Assembly (NCBI RefSeq): GCF_024653915.1
Contig: NZ_JANLGY010000022.1
Location: 62,001 to 126,000, forward strand
DNA: 64,000 nucleotides
Source: Sulfuricaulis sp.
GTDB taxonomy: Bacteria > Pseudomonadota > Gammaproteobacteria > Acidiferrobacterales > Sulfurifustaceae
Direction: 5' to 3'
Under the pieces are notes generated by a model. The model was not told where the DNA came from and ran no database searches. It worked only from the letters and a program-made list of their open reading frames with translations. Each line of letters begins with the position of its first letter. Within the stretch, counting starts at the first letter, position 1. The translations under genes were made by a program, and so were the position numbers. Of the stretch, positions 34,366 through 42,698 are shown in pieces.

Positions 34366-35542
34366 ACGCCAGATCGCGATGGTGATGGACCTCAACAAGT
34401 GCATCGGCTGCCAGACCTGCACCACGGCCTGCAAGACCCAGTGGACCAACCGCAACGGCCGCGAGTACATGTACTGGAACAACGTCGAAACCCATCCGGG
34501 CAACGGCTACCCGCGCAAGTGGGAGGAATCGGGCGGCGGGTTCGATGACGCCGGGAACCTCAAGCCCGGACGTATTCCGGATCTCCATCAGGACTACGGC
34601 GCGCCGTTCGAACTCAACTACGAAGAAGCCTTGGGTTGCGTAACCGTGGACAAGCATTCCGCCTGCGCCGGAAATGAGCGGCCGGAGCTGAAGCCCGTCA
34701 CGCCGCCCGTCAACGGTCCCAACTGGGACGAGGACCAGGGCGCGGGCGAACATCCCAACAGCTACTATTTTTATCTGCCGCGCATCTGCAACCATTGCAC
34801 CAACGCGGCCTGCCTCGCCGCCTGCCCGCGCCAGGCGATTTACAAGCGCGAGGAAGACGGGATCGTGCTCATCGACCAGGAGCGCTGCCGCGGCTACCAG
34901 CACTGTGTCGCCGCCTGCCCGTACAAGAAGATTTACTTCAATCCCGTCACCAACAAGTCCGAGAAGTGCATCTTCTGCTATCCGCGGATCGAACAAGGCC
35001 TGGCGACGGCCTGCGCGCAGCAGTGCGTGGGGCGCATTCGCTTCATCGGTTATCTGGATGATGTGGACGGACCGGTCCACAAGCTTGTCGAAAAATGGAA
35101 AGTGGCGTTGCCGCTGCACGCGGAGTATGGCACTCAGCCGAATGTTTATTACGTTCCGCCCCTTTCGCCTCCCAAATACGACGCGCAAGGCCGGATGACG
35201 GGCGAGCGCCGCATTCCGGATGCGTTTCTCACTGGGCTCCTGGGTCCGCGCGTGCCGGAGGTGCTGAAGCGGCTGGAGCAGGAGCGCGAGAAAAAACGCC
35301 GCGGCAAGGAATCGGAGCTGATGGACCTGCTCATCGCCTACCGTCACGAGGAGATGTTCAAGCTGGACGCGGACTACTACCGCAAACCGGGCGCGCCCCA
35401 ACCGCCCGCCGCGGCCGCGTCTCCCGGTGGCCGTTCCCGGCGCGTGATTCCAATCGTTGCCCTCAACAAAAAGGAGAGCCTGGAAGACAAGCTCGACAAT
35501 CTCGAGGTGGCGGCCGGCAATTACACGGGAGAAACGACATGA
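34358..35542 (+). CDS. type II molybdoenzyme iron-sulfur (beta) subunit
   Basis: A 394-residue four-cluster ferredoxin. The Cys groups in order are CIGCQTCTTAC (about 15-25), CNHCTNAACLAACP, CRGYQHCVAACP (Tyr/Gln where the fourth Cys would be, as for the [3Fe-4S] site of NarH/DdhB), and CIFCYPRIEQGLATACAQQC. VMDLNKCIGCQTC and YMYWNNVETHPG are shared with SerB/DdhB/EbdB. It transfers electrons from alpha to gamma. It has no Tat signal, so it should ride with alpha. Its long C-terminus (about 330-394, rich in R/E/K/P) is less conserved. ATGA overlap with the gamma gene. Confidence 0.93.
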   Translation: MSKRQIAMVMDLNKCIGCQTCTTACKTQWTNRNGREYMYWNNVETHPGNGYPRKWEESGGGFDDAGNLKPGRIPDLHQDYGAPFELNYEEALGCVTVDKHSACAGNERPELKPVTPPVNGPNWDEDQGAGEHPNSYYFYLPRICNHCTNAACLAACPRQAIYKREEDGIVLIDQERCRGYQHCVAACPYKKIYFNPVTNKSEKCIFCYPRIEQGLATACAQQCVGRIRFIGYLDDVDGPVHKLVEKWKVALPLHAEYGTQPNVYYVPPLSPPKYDAQGRMTGERRIPDAFLTGLLGPRVPEVLKRLEQEREKKRRGKESELMDLLIAYRHEEMFKLDADYYRKPGAPQPPAAAASPGGRSRRVIPIVALNKKESLEDKLDNLEVAAGNYTGETT

Positions 35543-36606
35543 CCTTCGGAGACGGCATGATCCGCCAATGGGGGCGCGTGTTGCCCGCGCTGTTGGTTGT
35601 CGCTTTCTCTTTCGCGGGCGTCGTGGCGCTGGCGGAGCGTGACGATGGCGCGATTCTCGCGAAGCAGGCTTCCGCTCCGTTGCCGCTCGATCCGGACGAT
35701 GCCTTGTGGCAGACCGCGCCGGCAACGACGGTCCGCGTCTACCCGCAGAACACGATACGTCTGCCGGGCGAGATCGCCGAGGCCGGCACCGTGACCGTGC
35801 GCGCGCTGTACAGCGCGGAAGAGCTGGCGCTGCGGCTCGAATGGTCCGATGCCTCGGTGGAGAAAACGCGCGGCGTCGGCAAGTTCGCAGACGCGGCGGC
35901 GGTGCAATGGCCGATGCAATATGGGCCCGGCGTGCGCTTGCCCTATATCGGCATGGGAAATCCGGGCGCGCCCGTGACGATGTGGCTGTGGCGCGCCGAC
36001 GGAACAACAGAGACGCTCGCCGCCGAGGGTTTTGGCACGCTCACCGTGCAAGCCTCCGACGGCATACAGGCGAAAGGCGTTTTGAAGGACGGCCGGTGGC
36101 GCGTGGTGTTCCGGCGCAAACTTGCCGCCGGCGGTGAATATTGCGTGCGCGTCGATTCTGCCAAACAGGGATTGGTGCCGGTGGCGCTGGCGTTCTGGAA
36201 CGGCGCACAGGCGGAGCGCGACGGCGCCAAGCGCCTGTCCGCCTGGCAGGTGCTGCGTTTTGAGAAGGGCGCGGCGGATGAACACTATGCGCGGCAACTT
36301 GTGTCATCGGTGACCGGCGATCCCGCCACGGGCAAACGCCTGATGATGGAAAAAGGCTGCGCCGCCTGCCACGCCTTCCCCGGCAATCCCGCGCAGCCCG
36401 CAGTGGGCCCCAGCCTCTCTTACGCCGGCGGCATCCATCACGCCGATTATCTGCTCGAATCGATCGCGGAACCTTCGAAGCTTGTCGTGCCTGGCAAGGG
36501 GTACTCGATGGTGCAGGACGGGAAAAAAGTTTCACTCATGCCGCCGTTCCAGGGAACGGAACAGGAACAGCGCGACATCGCCGCGTTTCTACAGGCGCTG
36601 CGCTGA
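35539..36606 (+). CDS. heme (gamma) subunit fused to a cytochrome c domain
   Basis: A 355-residue exported protein. After a signal (about 1-33), an ethylbenzene-dehydrogenase-like heme b domain spans about 45-242. It has DPDDALWQTAP, LRLEWSD, FADAAAVQWP, YIGMGNPGAPVTMWLWRADG and KRLSAWQVLRF. In EbdC/DdhC a Met and a Lys bind heme b; M139 and a Lys near 231 are candidates. A C-terminal cytochrome c (about 255-355) has CAACH at 274-278 and a Met-containing loop (SLMPPFQ). Families with this gamma are normally single-domain, so the fusion gives a built-in electron exit to periplasmic carriers. ATGA overlap with beta. Confidence 0.88.
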   Translation: MTFGDGMIRQWGRVLPALLVVAFSFAGVVALAERDDGAILAKQASAPLPLDPDDALWQTAPATTVRVYPQNTIRLPGEIAEAGTVTVRALYSAEELALRLEWSDASVEKTRGVGKFADAAAVQWPMQYGPGVRLPYIGMGNPGAPVTMWLWRADGTTETLAAEGFGTLTVQASDGIQAKGVLKDGRWRVVFRRKLAAGGEYCVRVDSAKQGLVPVALAFWNGAQAERDGAKRLSAWQVLRFEKGAADEHYARQLVSSVTGDPATGKRLMMEKGCAACHAFPGNPAQPAVGPSLSYAGGIHHADYLLESIAEPSKLVVPGKGYSMVQDGKKVSLMPPFQGTEQEQRDIAAFLQALR

Positions 36607-36616
36607 GTAACCGAAC

Positions 36617-37054
36617 ATGCCCGGACATGCCGTAAAACTCGGGGAAACGCAGACGCTGGATCATCTCAAGGATGCCTACCGGCGCGAGGCCCAGGCCAAC
36701 ATGCGCTATCACTTCGGCGCGCGCCTCGCGGACATGGCGCGGCGACCCGACATCGCGCAGGTGCTGCGCGCCGCCGCGGACGAGGAAAGAGGACACGCGC
36801 TCGAGTTCCTCGATCTGCTCGTCGAGCACGGCGCCGAGACGCCGGAGCTTGTCTGCGGAAAGCTCGAGGACGATCTTACGGCCGCGATCGAGGCGGAACT
36901 CCACGAGTTCACCGCGCTCTACACGCGCTACGCCGAGGTTGCGGCGCAGGAAGACTTTCCCGAAATCGCACGCTGGTTCGTGGAGCTGGCCAAGGCCGGG
37001 CGCACTCATGCCCTGTGGCTGCAACAATGCCTGGACGGACTGAAGAAGCCATGA
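36617..37054 (+). CDS. rubrerythrin / ferritin-like domain protein
   Basis: A 145-residue four-helix ferritin-like protein without a rubredoxin domain. The first diiron half-site is visible as E-A-Q-A-N-M-R-Y and DEERGH (E-x2-H). In the second half, ELHEFTALY is present, but the expected E-x2-H is replaced by AGRTH, so one Glu ligand seems missing. The site may bind one metal or have changed role. It begins 10 bases after gamma and overlaps the Mrp gene by ATGA, so it belongs to the molybdoenzyme operon. Possible roles are protection of FeS clusters from peroxide or metal delivery. Confidence 0.8.
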   Translation: MPGHAVKLGETQTLDHLKDAYRREAQANMRYHFGARLADMARRPDIAQVLRAAADEERGHALEFLDLLVEHGAETPELVCGKLEDDLTAAIEAELHEFTALYTRYAEVAAQEDFPEIARWFVELAKAGRTHALWLQQCLDGLKKP

Positions 37055-37845
37055 CCGCGCCGGAGGCGGGCCGGGCGCCCGCGCCACGGCACGTCATCGC
37101 CGTGGCGAGCGGCAAGGGCGGGGTGGGCAAGTCCACCGTCGCCGTGAACCTTGCCGCGGCACTCGCCCAAGCGGGCGCGCGTTGTGGGCTGCTCGACGCC
37201 GATTTCTACGGGCCCAGCGTCCCGCTCATGATGGGACTGCGCGACGGGCGCCTGCGCACCGGCGCAGAAGGACGCATCCGGCCGCTCGAGATCCACGGGA
37301 TCAAGATCGTCTCGATCGGCTTCATGGTTCCCGAAGGCGAGGCGCTGATGTGGCGCGGCGCCATCCTGCACAAGCTTATCCACGACTTCATCCACGACGT
37401 GGACTGGGGCGAGTGCGATTACCTGATCGTGGATCTGCCGCCCGGCACCGGCGACGTTCCTCTCTCGCTGCATCAGGCGATCCCCTTCCGCGGCGCGCTG
37501 CTCGTGACGACCCCGCAGGCGGTGGCCTTGGCCGACGCCACACGCGCCGCCGCGCTTTGCCGCGAACTCGGCATCCCCCTGCTCGGGCTCATCGAGAACA
37601 TGAGCGGGCTCGTCTGTCCGCACTGCCAGGGTCACGTGGATCTGTTTACCCCCGGCGGAGCGCAGGACCTGAGCGAACAGCTCGGCATACCGCTGCTGGG
37701 CCGCATTCCGTTCGATCCGCAGATCGGCCTGTGCGGAGACCTGGGGCTGCCGCCGGTGCTGGCGCAGCCGGATTCGCCGACGGCCACGACCTTCCGGGAA
37801 ATCGTCCTGCACCTGACGCACCAACTCTCGGTAGTTGCGGCATAA
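37051..37845 (+). CDS. Mrp/NBP35-type FeS cluster carrier ATPase
   Basis: A 264-residue P-loop ATPase with deviant Walker A SGKGGVGKST (about residues 22-31). LLDADFYGPSVPLMMG and LIVDLPPGTGDVPLSLHQ are characteristic of Mrp/ApbC/NBP35. A C-terminal CPHC motif (GLVCPHCQG) can hold a bridging [4Fe-4S] cluster. It lacks the N-terminal DUF59 domain of many Mrp proteins. The start at 37051 is fixed by ATGA overlap with the preceding gene. In context it may load the FeS clusters of the molybdoenzyme. Confidence 0.9.
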   Translation: MTAPEAGRAPAPRHVIAVASGKGGVGKSTVAVNLAAALAQAGARCGLLDADFYGPSVPLMMGLRDGRLRTGAEGRIRPLEIHGIKIVSIGFMVPEGEALMWRGAILHKLIHDFIHDVDWGECDYLIVDLPPGTGDVPLSLHQAIPFRGALLVTTPQAVALADATRAAALCRELGIPLLGLIENMSGLVCPHCQGHVDLFTPGGAQDLSEQLGIPLLGRIPFDPQIGLCGDLGLPPVLAQPDSPTATTFREIVLHLTHQLSVVAA

Positions 37846-37908
37846 CGCCGCGCGATCCGATTAAGTTCCTTAAAACACCACACTAAAACCAAGAGAGGAG
37901 AGAAAACG

Positions 37909-38139
37909 ATGACCGCTTTTAACAAAGAACTCGATGCTTCCGGCCTGCATTGCCCGATGCCCGTCTTGCGCTCCAAGAAGGCGCTGGATGGCATGGCCAG
38001 TGGCGAGGTTCTGCATATCATTTCCACTGACCCGGCCTCGAAAAACGACATCCCGTCGTTCGCCAAAACGACGAGGAACGAACTGCTCGAGGCCAAGGAG
38101 GAAGGTGAAAAGTTCCATTACTACATTCGAAAAACCTGA
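37909..38139 (+). CDS. tusA: TusA-like sulfur carrier protein
   Basis: A 76-residue TusA/SirA-fold protein. The conserved motif is LDASGLHC15PMPVLRSKKAL, with Cys15 the persulfide-bearing residue. TusA carries sulfane sulfur to thiouridylation, molybdenum cofactor maturation or dissimilatory sulfur oxidation. A strong Shine-Dalgarno (AGAGGAGAG) precedes the ATG. It closes the sulfur cluster 64 bases after mrp and lies just before selA. With DsrE domains at both ends of the region it supports a DsrE-to-TusA sulfur relay; this is inference. Confidence 0.92.
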   Translation: MTAFNKELDASGLHCPMPVLRSKKALDGMASGEVLHIISTDPASKNDIPSFAKTTRNELLEAKEEGEKFHYYIRKT

Positions 38140-38210
38140 TCTAAACCGGTGTGGCGGGAGGGAGTGTGTCGAGTCATGTCAATCCAGGGGACCTCTGCGA
38201 TAATCGACCC

Positions 38211-39596
38211 ATGCCCAAACCCTCCCCTCTTCGATCACTGCCCGCCGTCCATCAGGTTCTGGAACATCCGCTGATTGCATCGCTCAGGCCGCGCGTGGCA
38301 CACGAGTATCTCGTCGCCGAAATCCAGCACCACCTTGAAAATCACCGCGAAGCACTGCGCCAGGACGGCGGCGCGGCGCCTGATGTGAATATGCTCGCCA
38401 GCGAAGTAGCCGAGGCAGTGGGTTCCTGGTTCAACCCACGGCTGCAATCCGTCATCAATCTCACCGGCACTCTGTTGCATACCAATCTCGGACGTGCCCC
38501 GCTCTCCGAGGCCGCCGTAGCGGCCATGGCCGCTGCCGCCGGCACAGTGAATCTCGAATACGATCTCGACGCGGGCCAGCGCGGCAATCGCGACACGCTG
38601 GTGGAGGAACTGCTGTGCCGCCTGAGTGGGGCCGAGGCGGCGACCGTGGTGAACAACAATGCCGCCGCGGTGTATCTCGCGCTCAACACACTCGGCGACC
38701 GCAAGCGCGTTGTCGTCAGCCGCGGCGAGCTGGTGGAGATTGGCGACAGTTTCCGCATTCCCGATATCGTAAAGAAGAGTGGCTGCAAGCTCATGGAAAT
38801 CGGCACCACCAACCGCACGCATCTGTCGGATTACCGCCACGCGCTGGAGGAAGGCGCAGTGGTTCTGCTCAAGGTACACGCCAGCAACTACCGCGTGCAG
38901 GGATTCACCCACGAGGTATCGCTCGCGGAACTTGTCGCGCTGGGGCGCAAGCACAATGTGCCCGTCGTCACGGATCTGGGGAGCGGGGCATTCGTGGACA
39001 TGCGGCGCTGGGGGCTTGCGGGCGAGCCCACCGTGCAGGAATCCATTGCCGCGGGTGCGGATGTCGTCACCTTCAGCGGCGACAAATTGCTCGGCGGCCC
39101 GCAGGCCGGGCTGATCGTGGGGCGTGCCGAGGCGATCAAACGCATCAAGCGCAATCCGATGAAACGCGCGCTGCGCTGCGACAAACTCATCCTCGCCGCG
39201 CTCGACGCCACGCTGCGCGCCTATCTCTCGCCAGCCACGATCGAGCAATCATTACCGGCGTATGCATTGATCGGACGCAGTCTGGATGAAATCCAGAAAC
39301 TCGTGGATACCGTGCGCCCGCACGTCGAGCGCTGGGCGCAGAATCGTGCGACGGTGACGGTCGAGCCCGGACACTCGCAGATCGGCAGCGGCTCGTTGCC
39401 TGACCAGACCCTGGAAACCCGGCTCATTGCGCTCACGCCGTTGCGCGGCAGCCCCGAAGCCTTGGCGAAAGCGCTGCGCGAATTGCGCCCGCCGGTGATC
39501 GGACGCGTGCACGGCGGCAAGGTGCTGCTCGACTTGCGCGGATTGTTCGAAGTGCAACCGCTGATCGGGGCGATCGAAACGGCCACCCGGCCATGA
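38211..39596 (+). CDS. selA: L-seryl-tRNA(Sec) selenium transferase
   Basis: A 461-residue PLP enzyme that converts seryl-tRNA(Sec) to selenocysteinyl-tRNA(Sec) using selenophosphate. It shows NLTGTLLHTNLGRAPLSEAA, TVVNNNAAAVYLALN, RGELVEIGDSFRIPDI, DLGSGAF and the PLP lysine (about K292) in SGDKLLGGPQAG. The start at 38211 (MPKPSPLRSLPAVHQ) matches the family; the upstream 20 codons do not. It overlaps selB by ATGA and is the first gene of a selA-selB-selD operon. Confidence 0.97.
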   Translation: MPKPSPLRSLPAVHQVLEHPLIASLRPRVAHEYLVAEIQHHLENHREALRQDGGAAPDVNMLASEVAEAVGSWFNPRLQSVINLTGTLLHTNLGRAPLSEAAVAAMAAAAGTVNLEYDLDAGQRGNRDTLVEELLCRLSGAEAATVVNNNAAAVYLALNTLGDRKRVVVSRGELVEIGDSFRIPDIVKKSGCKLMEIGTTNRTHLSDYRHALEEGAVVLLKVHASNYRVQGFTHEVSLAELVALGRKHNVPVVTDLGSGAFVDMRRWGLAGEPTVQESIAAGADVVTFSGDKLLGGPQAGLIVGRAEAIKRIKRNPMKRALRCDKLILAALDATLRAYLSPATIEQSLPAYALIGRSLDEIQKLVDTVRPHVERWAQNRATVTVEPGHSQIGSGSLPDQTLETRLIALTPLRGSPEALAKALRELRPPVIGRVHGGKVLLDLRGLFEVQPLIGAIETATRP

Positions 39597-41494
39597 TCAT
39601 CGGCACGGCCGGACACATCGACCACGGCAAAACAGCGCTCATCCGGCGCCTGACCGGCATCGATACCGACCGGCTGCCGGAGGAAAAGCGCCGCGGCATG
39701 ACCATCGACCTTGGCTTTGCGCATCTCGATCTCGAAGGCGTGGGCCGCGTGGGCATTGTGGACGTGCCAGGCCACGAGCGCTTCGTCCACAACATGGTGG
39801 CGGGCGCAGGCGGCATGGATCTGGTGCTGCTGGTGGTCGCGGCCGACGACGGCGTAATGCCGCAAACGCGCGAACATGTCGAGATCATCGCGCTGCTCGG
39901 CATCCGCCACGCCGTGGTGGCGCTCAACAAAAGTGACCTCGTTGCATCGGATCGAATTGAGGCGGTGAGCGGAGAAATCCGTGCGCTCGCGGACGTGGCG
40001 CCGTTCCTGCACACAGCACCGATCGTCCCGGTGTCGGCGCACACCGGCGCGGGCATCGAGGCGTTGCGCCGGGAACTGACTCGGGCGCTGCGCGTCATTC
40101 CGCCGCGTGACGATCGCGGCTGGTTCCGTCTGGCGATCGACCGCGCCTTCACCCTGCCCGGCTTCGGGCTGGTGGTGACGGGCACGGTGGCCTCCGGGCA
40201 TGTGCACCGCGACGACAGCGTGCGGATTCTGCCGGGCGGACAGATCGTGCGCGTGCGCGGCCTGCAACAGCACGGCGAAGCCGTTGAGAGCGTGGCGGCG
40301 GGCAATCGCTGCGCCATGAATCTCGCGGGCGTTGAAAAAGACGCGCTCGCCCGCGGCATGGTAATCGGCGACCCGCGCCTCGAGCGCATCGCGCACACCG
40401 TGGACGTCTCCCTGCGGCTGGCGCACGGATTGAAACAGACGCCGCGCGACCGCCGGCGAGTGCGTTTCCACTGCGGCGCGGCGGAAAGGTTCGCGCGTCT
40501 GATATGGATCAGAGAAACGCCGCAAGACGGCGCGGGCCAGGCGCAACTGCGGCTGGAGCAAGGCATGCCGTTGTTGTATGGCGACCGCTTCATCCTGCGC
40601 AACGAATCGGCGGAGGTCACCGTCGGTGGCGGCGCCGTGCTCGATCCATTTGCCACCCGTCGCGCCGTCGCACGGCCCGAGCGACGCGCGCGCCTGCAAC
40701 GTCTGCAAACCGGGAATGTCGACGAGGCGTTACAGGCATGGCTCGAGGCGCGCGGCGCCGACGGCTGGCATGTGTCGGAACTGGCGGAACAACTGGCGCA
40801 AACGCCGGAGCAACTGCGCGAGCGCCTGGCGGCGCAAACCGACCTGGTGCACGAGGAAATCGGCGACGATATCTGGGTCGCGCCGTCTGCCGCCCTGGAC
40901 GCTCAGCTCGACCACCTGCACACCGCCATCATCGATTACCTGCACGCGCATCCGCGTGCCACCGCCATGCCGCCGGCAACCCTGCACGAGCAGGCCTGTC
41001 CGCGCCTCGATACGCGCGTCTTCCGCGCGCTCATCGCCCGACTGCTCGCCGCCGGGCGCGTACAGCAGACATCCGACGGCTTGTGCTTGGCGGGGCATCG
41101 ACAGCAATTCTCCGCGGCAGAAATCCTGCTGGCCGATCGCATCGAATCCACGTTGGAGTTTCGCGGCAAACCGCTGCCGAAACTCGAGGCGCTGGCGCGT
41201 GTCGTGGGCCAGCCGGCGCCGCGCCTCACCCGCTTTCTCGGCGAGCTGGAGCGCGCCGGGCGCGTGGTGAAGCTCGCGCCCGATCTTTATGTCACGCGCG
41301 GAGATGCCGAGATCTGGCGACGCCGGCTCGACGAATTGCTCGCGCAACAGGGCAGCGTAACGCTCCCCCAGTTCCGCGACGCCATCGGCGCCGGACGGGA
41401 ATTCACCGTGCATTTGCTCGATTATTTCGATCGCGCGGGCGTGACGCGCCGCCAGGGCGAAACGCGCGTCGCGGCGCAGGCGCAGCAGGCATGA
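39593..41494 (+). CDS. selB: selenocysteine-specific elongation factor
   Basis: A 633-residue GTPase that delivers Sec-tRNA(Sec) at UGA codons with a SECIS. The G1 loop is GTAGHIDHGKTALI, G3 is VDVPGHERF and G4 NKSD. EF-Tu-like domains II and III follow, then four winged-helix domains at the C-terminus (about 370-633) that bind the SECIS RNA, including the basic final helix. It overlaps both selA and selD by ATGA. Confidence 0.97.
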   Translation: MIIGTAGHIDHGKTALIRRLTGIDTDRLPEEKRRGMTIDLGFAHLDLEGVGRVGIVDVPGHERFVHNMVAGAGGMDLVLLVVAADDGVMPQTREHVEIIALLGIRHAVVALNKSDLVASDRIEAVSGEIRALADVAPFLHTAPIVPVSAHTGAGIEALRRELTRALRVIPPRDDRGWFRLAIDRAFTLPGFGLVVTGTVASGHVHRDDSVRILPGGQIVRVRGLQQHGEAVESVAAGNRCAMNLAGVEKDALARGMVIGDPRLERIAHTVDVSLRLAHGLKQTPRDRRRVRFHCGAAERFARLIWIRETPQDGAGQAQLRLEQGMPLLYGDRFILRNESAEVTVGGGAVLDPFATRRAVARPERRARLQRLQTGNVDEALQAWLEARGADGWHVSELAEQLAQTPEQLRERLAAQTDLVHEEIGDDIWVAPSAALDAQLDHLHTAIIDYLHAHPRATAMPPATLHEQACPRLDTRVFRALIARLLAAGRVQQTSDGLCLAGHRQQFSAAEILLADRIESTLEFRGKPLPKLEALARVVGQPAPRLTRFLGELERAGRVVKLAPDLYVTRGDAEIWRRRLDELLAQQGSVTLPQFRDAIGAGREFTVHLLDYFDRAGVTRRQGETRVAAQAQQA

Positions 41495-42537
41495 CCGTGC
41501 CGGAAAAAATCCGTCTGACCCAATGGGCGAGCTGCGCCGGTTGCGCGGCGAAAATGGACGCCGGCCGGCTGGCCGATGTTCTCGCGCGACTTCCGCGCAG
41601 CACCGACCCCGATCTTCTGGTCGGTCCGGAAACCTCGGACGACGCGGGCGTGTATCGCATCGCGGACAATCTCGCGCTGCTCAACACCGTGGATTTCTTC
41701 CCGCCCATCGTGGACGATCCCTACACCTACGGGCAGATCGCTGCTGCCAATGCCCTTTCCGACATCTACGCCATGGGCGGTCGGCCGGTGACCGCGCTCA
41801 ATCTGGTGGCCTTCCCACGCAATGGTCTGCCGCTATCGGTGTTACACGATATACTGCGTGGCGGATCTGACAAGCTCGCAGAAGCCGGTGTCGCACTCGT
41901 GGGCGGGCACACGGTGGCCGATCAGGAAGTGAAATACGGCATGGCCATTACCGGCCTGATCGATCCCGCGCGTCTCATCCGCAATGGCGGCGCACAACCG
42001 GGCGATCGCCTGATTCTCGCCAAACCCATCGGGGTCGGGATTATCACCACCGCGCTCAAACAGGAGTGCGCCGAGGCAGCGCTCGTGGAACGCGCGGCCA
42101 CCGTGATGCGCCGGCTCAACCGCGCGGAGGCGGAGGCGATGTTGCTGCACGACGTGCACGCCTGCACCGACATCACCGGCTACGGGTTGCTCGGACATGC
42201 ACTCGAAATGGCGCGCGCCAGTGGCGTGCGTCTTCGCATCGAACACCAGAAAGTGCCGCACTTCCCGGAGGCACTGGATCTGTGCGCGCGTGGTATCCGG
42301 CCGAGCGGACTCGCAAGCAATCGCCAGGCGTTTTCCGAAAGCGTCCGGTTCGACGACGCGGTGCCCGAGGTGTGGCGTGAGTTACTGTTCGATCCCCAGA
42401 CCTCGGGCGGGCTGTTGATCGCACTGCCCGAAGCGGATGCGCCACGCCTGCTGTTTCGCCTGTGTGAAAACGACATTGAGGCGTTCACCATCGGTCACGT
42501 CACGGAACGCGGCAGGGGTGAGATATTGGTTGTCTAA
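41491..42537 (+). CDS. selD: selenide, water dikinase (selenophosphate synthase)
   Basis: A 348-residue enzyme that makes selenophosphate from selenide and ATP. The catalytic segment is LTQWASCAGCAAKMDAG; Cys in the GC position aligns with the active Cys/Sec of SelD, and K follows three residues later, so this is the Cys form. The usual GCGCK is GCAAK here. DDAGVY, NTVDFFPPIVDDPY, GGHTVADQEVKYG and ITGYGLLGHALEMA follow. The start at 41491 overlaps selB by ATGA. It is followed 11 bases later by tRNA-Sec. Confidence 0.96.
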   Translation: MTVPEKIRLTQWASCAGCAAKMDAGRLADVLARLPRSTDPDLLVGPETSDDAGVYRIADNLALLNTVDFFPPIVDDPYTYGQIAAANALSDIYAMGGRPVTALNLVAFPRNGLPLSVLHDILRGGSDKLAEAGVALVGGHTVADQEVKYGMAITGLIDPARLIRNGGAQPGDRLILAKPIGVGIITTALKQECAEAALVERAATVMRRLNRAEAEAMLLHDVHACTDITGYGLLGHALEMARASGVRLRIEHQKVPHFPEALDLCARGIRPSGLASNRQAFSESVRFDDAVPEVWRELLFDPQTSGGLLIALPEADAPRLLFRLCENDIEAFTIGHVTERGRGEILVV

Positions 42538-42548
42538 AAATTGTGCAC

Positions 42549-42644
42549 GGAGAGGATGATGGCCCGGTGGCATCCTCGGACTTCAAATCCGATGAGAGGC
42601 AGCAAACCTGTCTCTGGTGGGTTCGACTCCTACCCTCTCCGCCA
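42549..42644 (+). tRNA. selC: tRNA-Sec (anticodon UCA)
   Basis: A 96-base tRNA with acceptor arms GGAGAGG/CCTCTCC, an anticodon loop CTTCAAA containing TCA, a long variable arm (GAGAGGCAGCAAACCTGTCTC), a GGTTCGACTCC T-arm and an encoded CCA end. The long extra arm and UCA anticodon identify a selenocysteine tRNA. It sits directly after selD, so all Sec machinery genes form one locus. Confidence 0.97.
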
Positions 42645-42698
42645 TTTTTAGACTTAACGGCATATGTTGATTGAACAGGCTATGGAGGTGTCACTGAC

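Noticed and set aside
37846-37908. GCGGC/GCCGC inverted repeat after mrp as a terminator
   Set aside because: Stem of 5 bp and no following T-run. It would not work as an intrinsic terminator, and tusA may be expressed by read-through.
39221-40708. Frame of about 495 codons opposite selA/selB
   Set aside because: Antisense to two well-identified genes; no motif.
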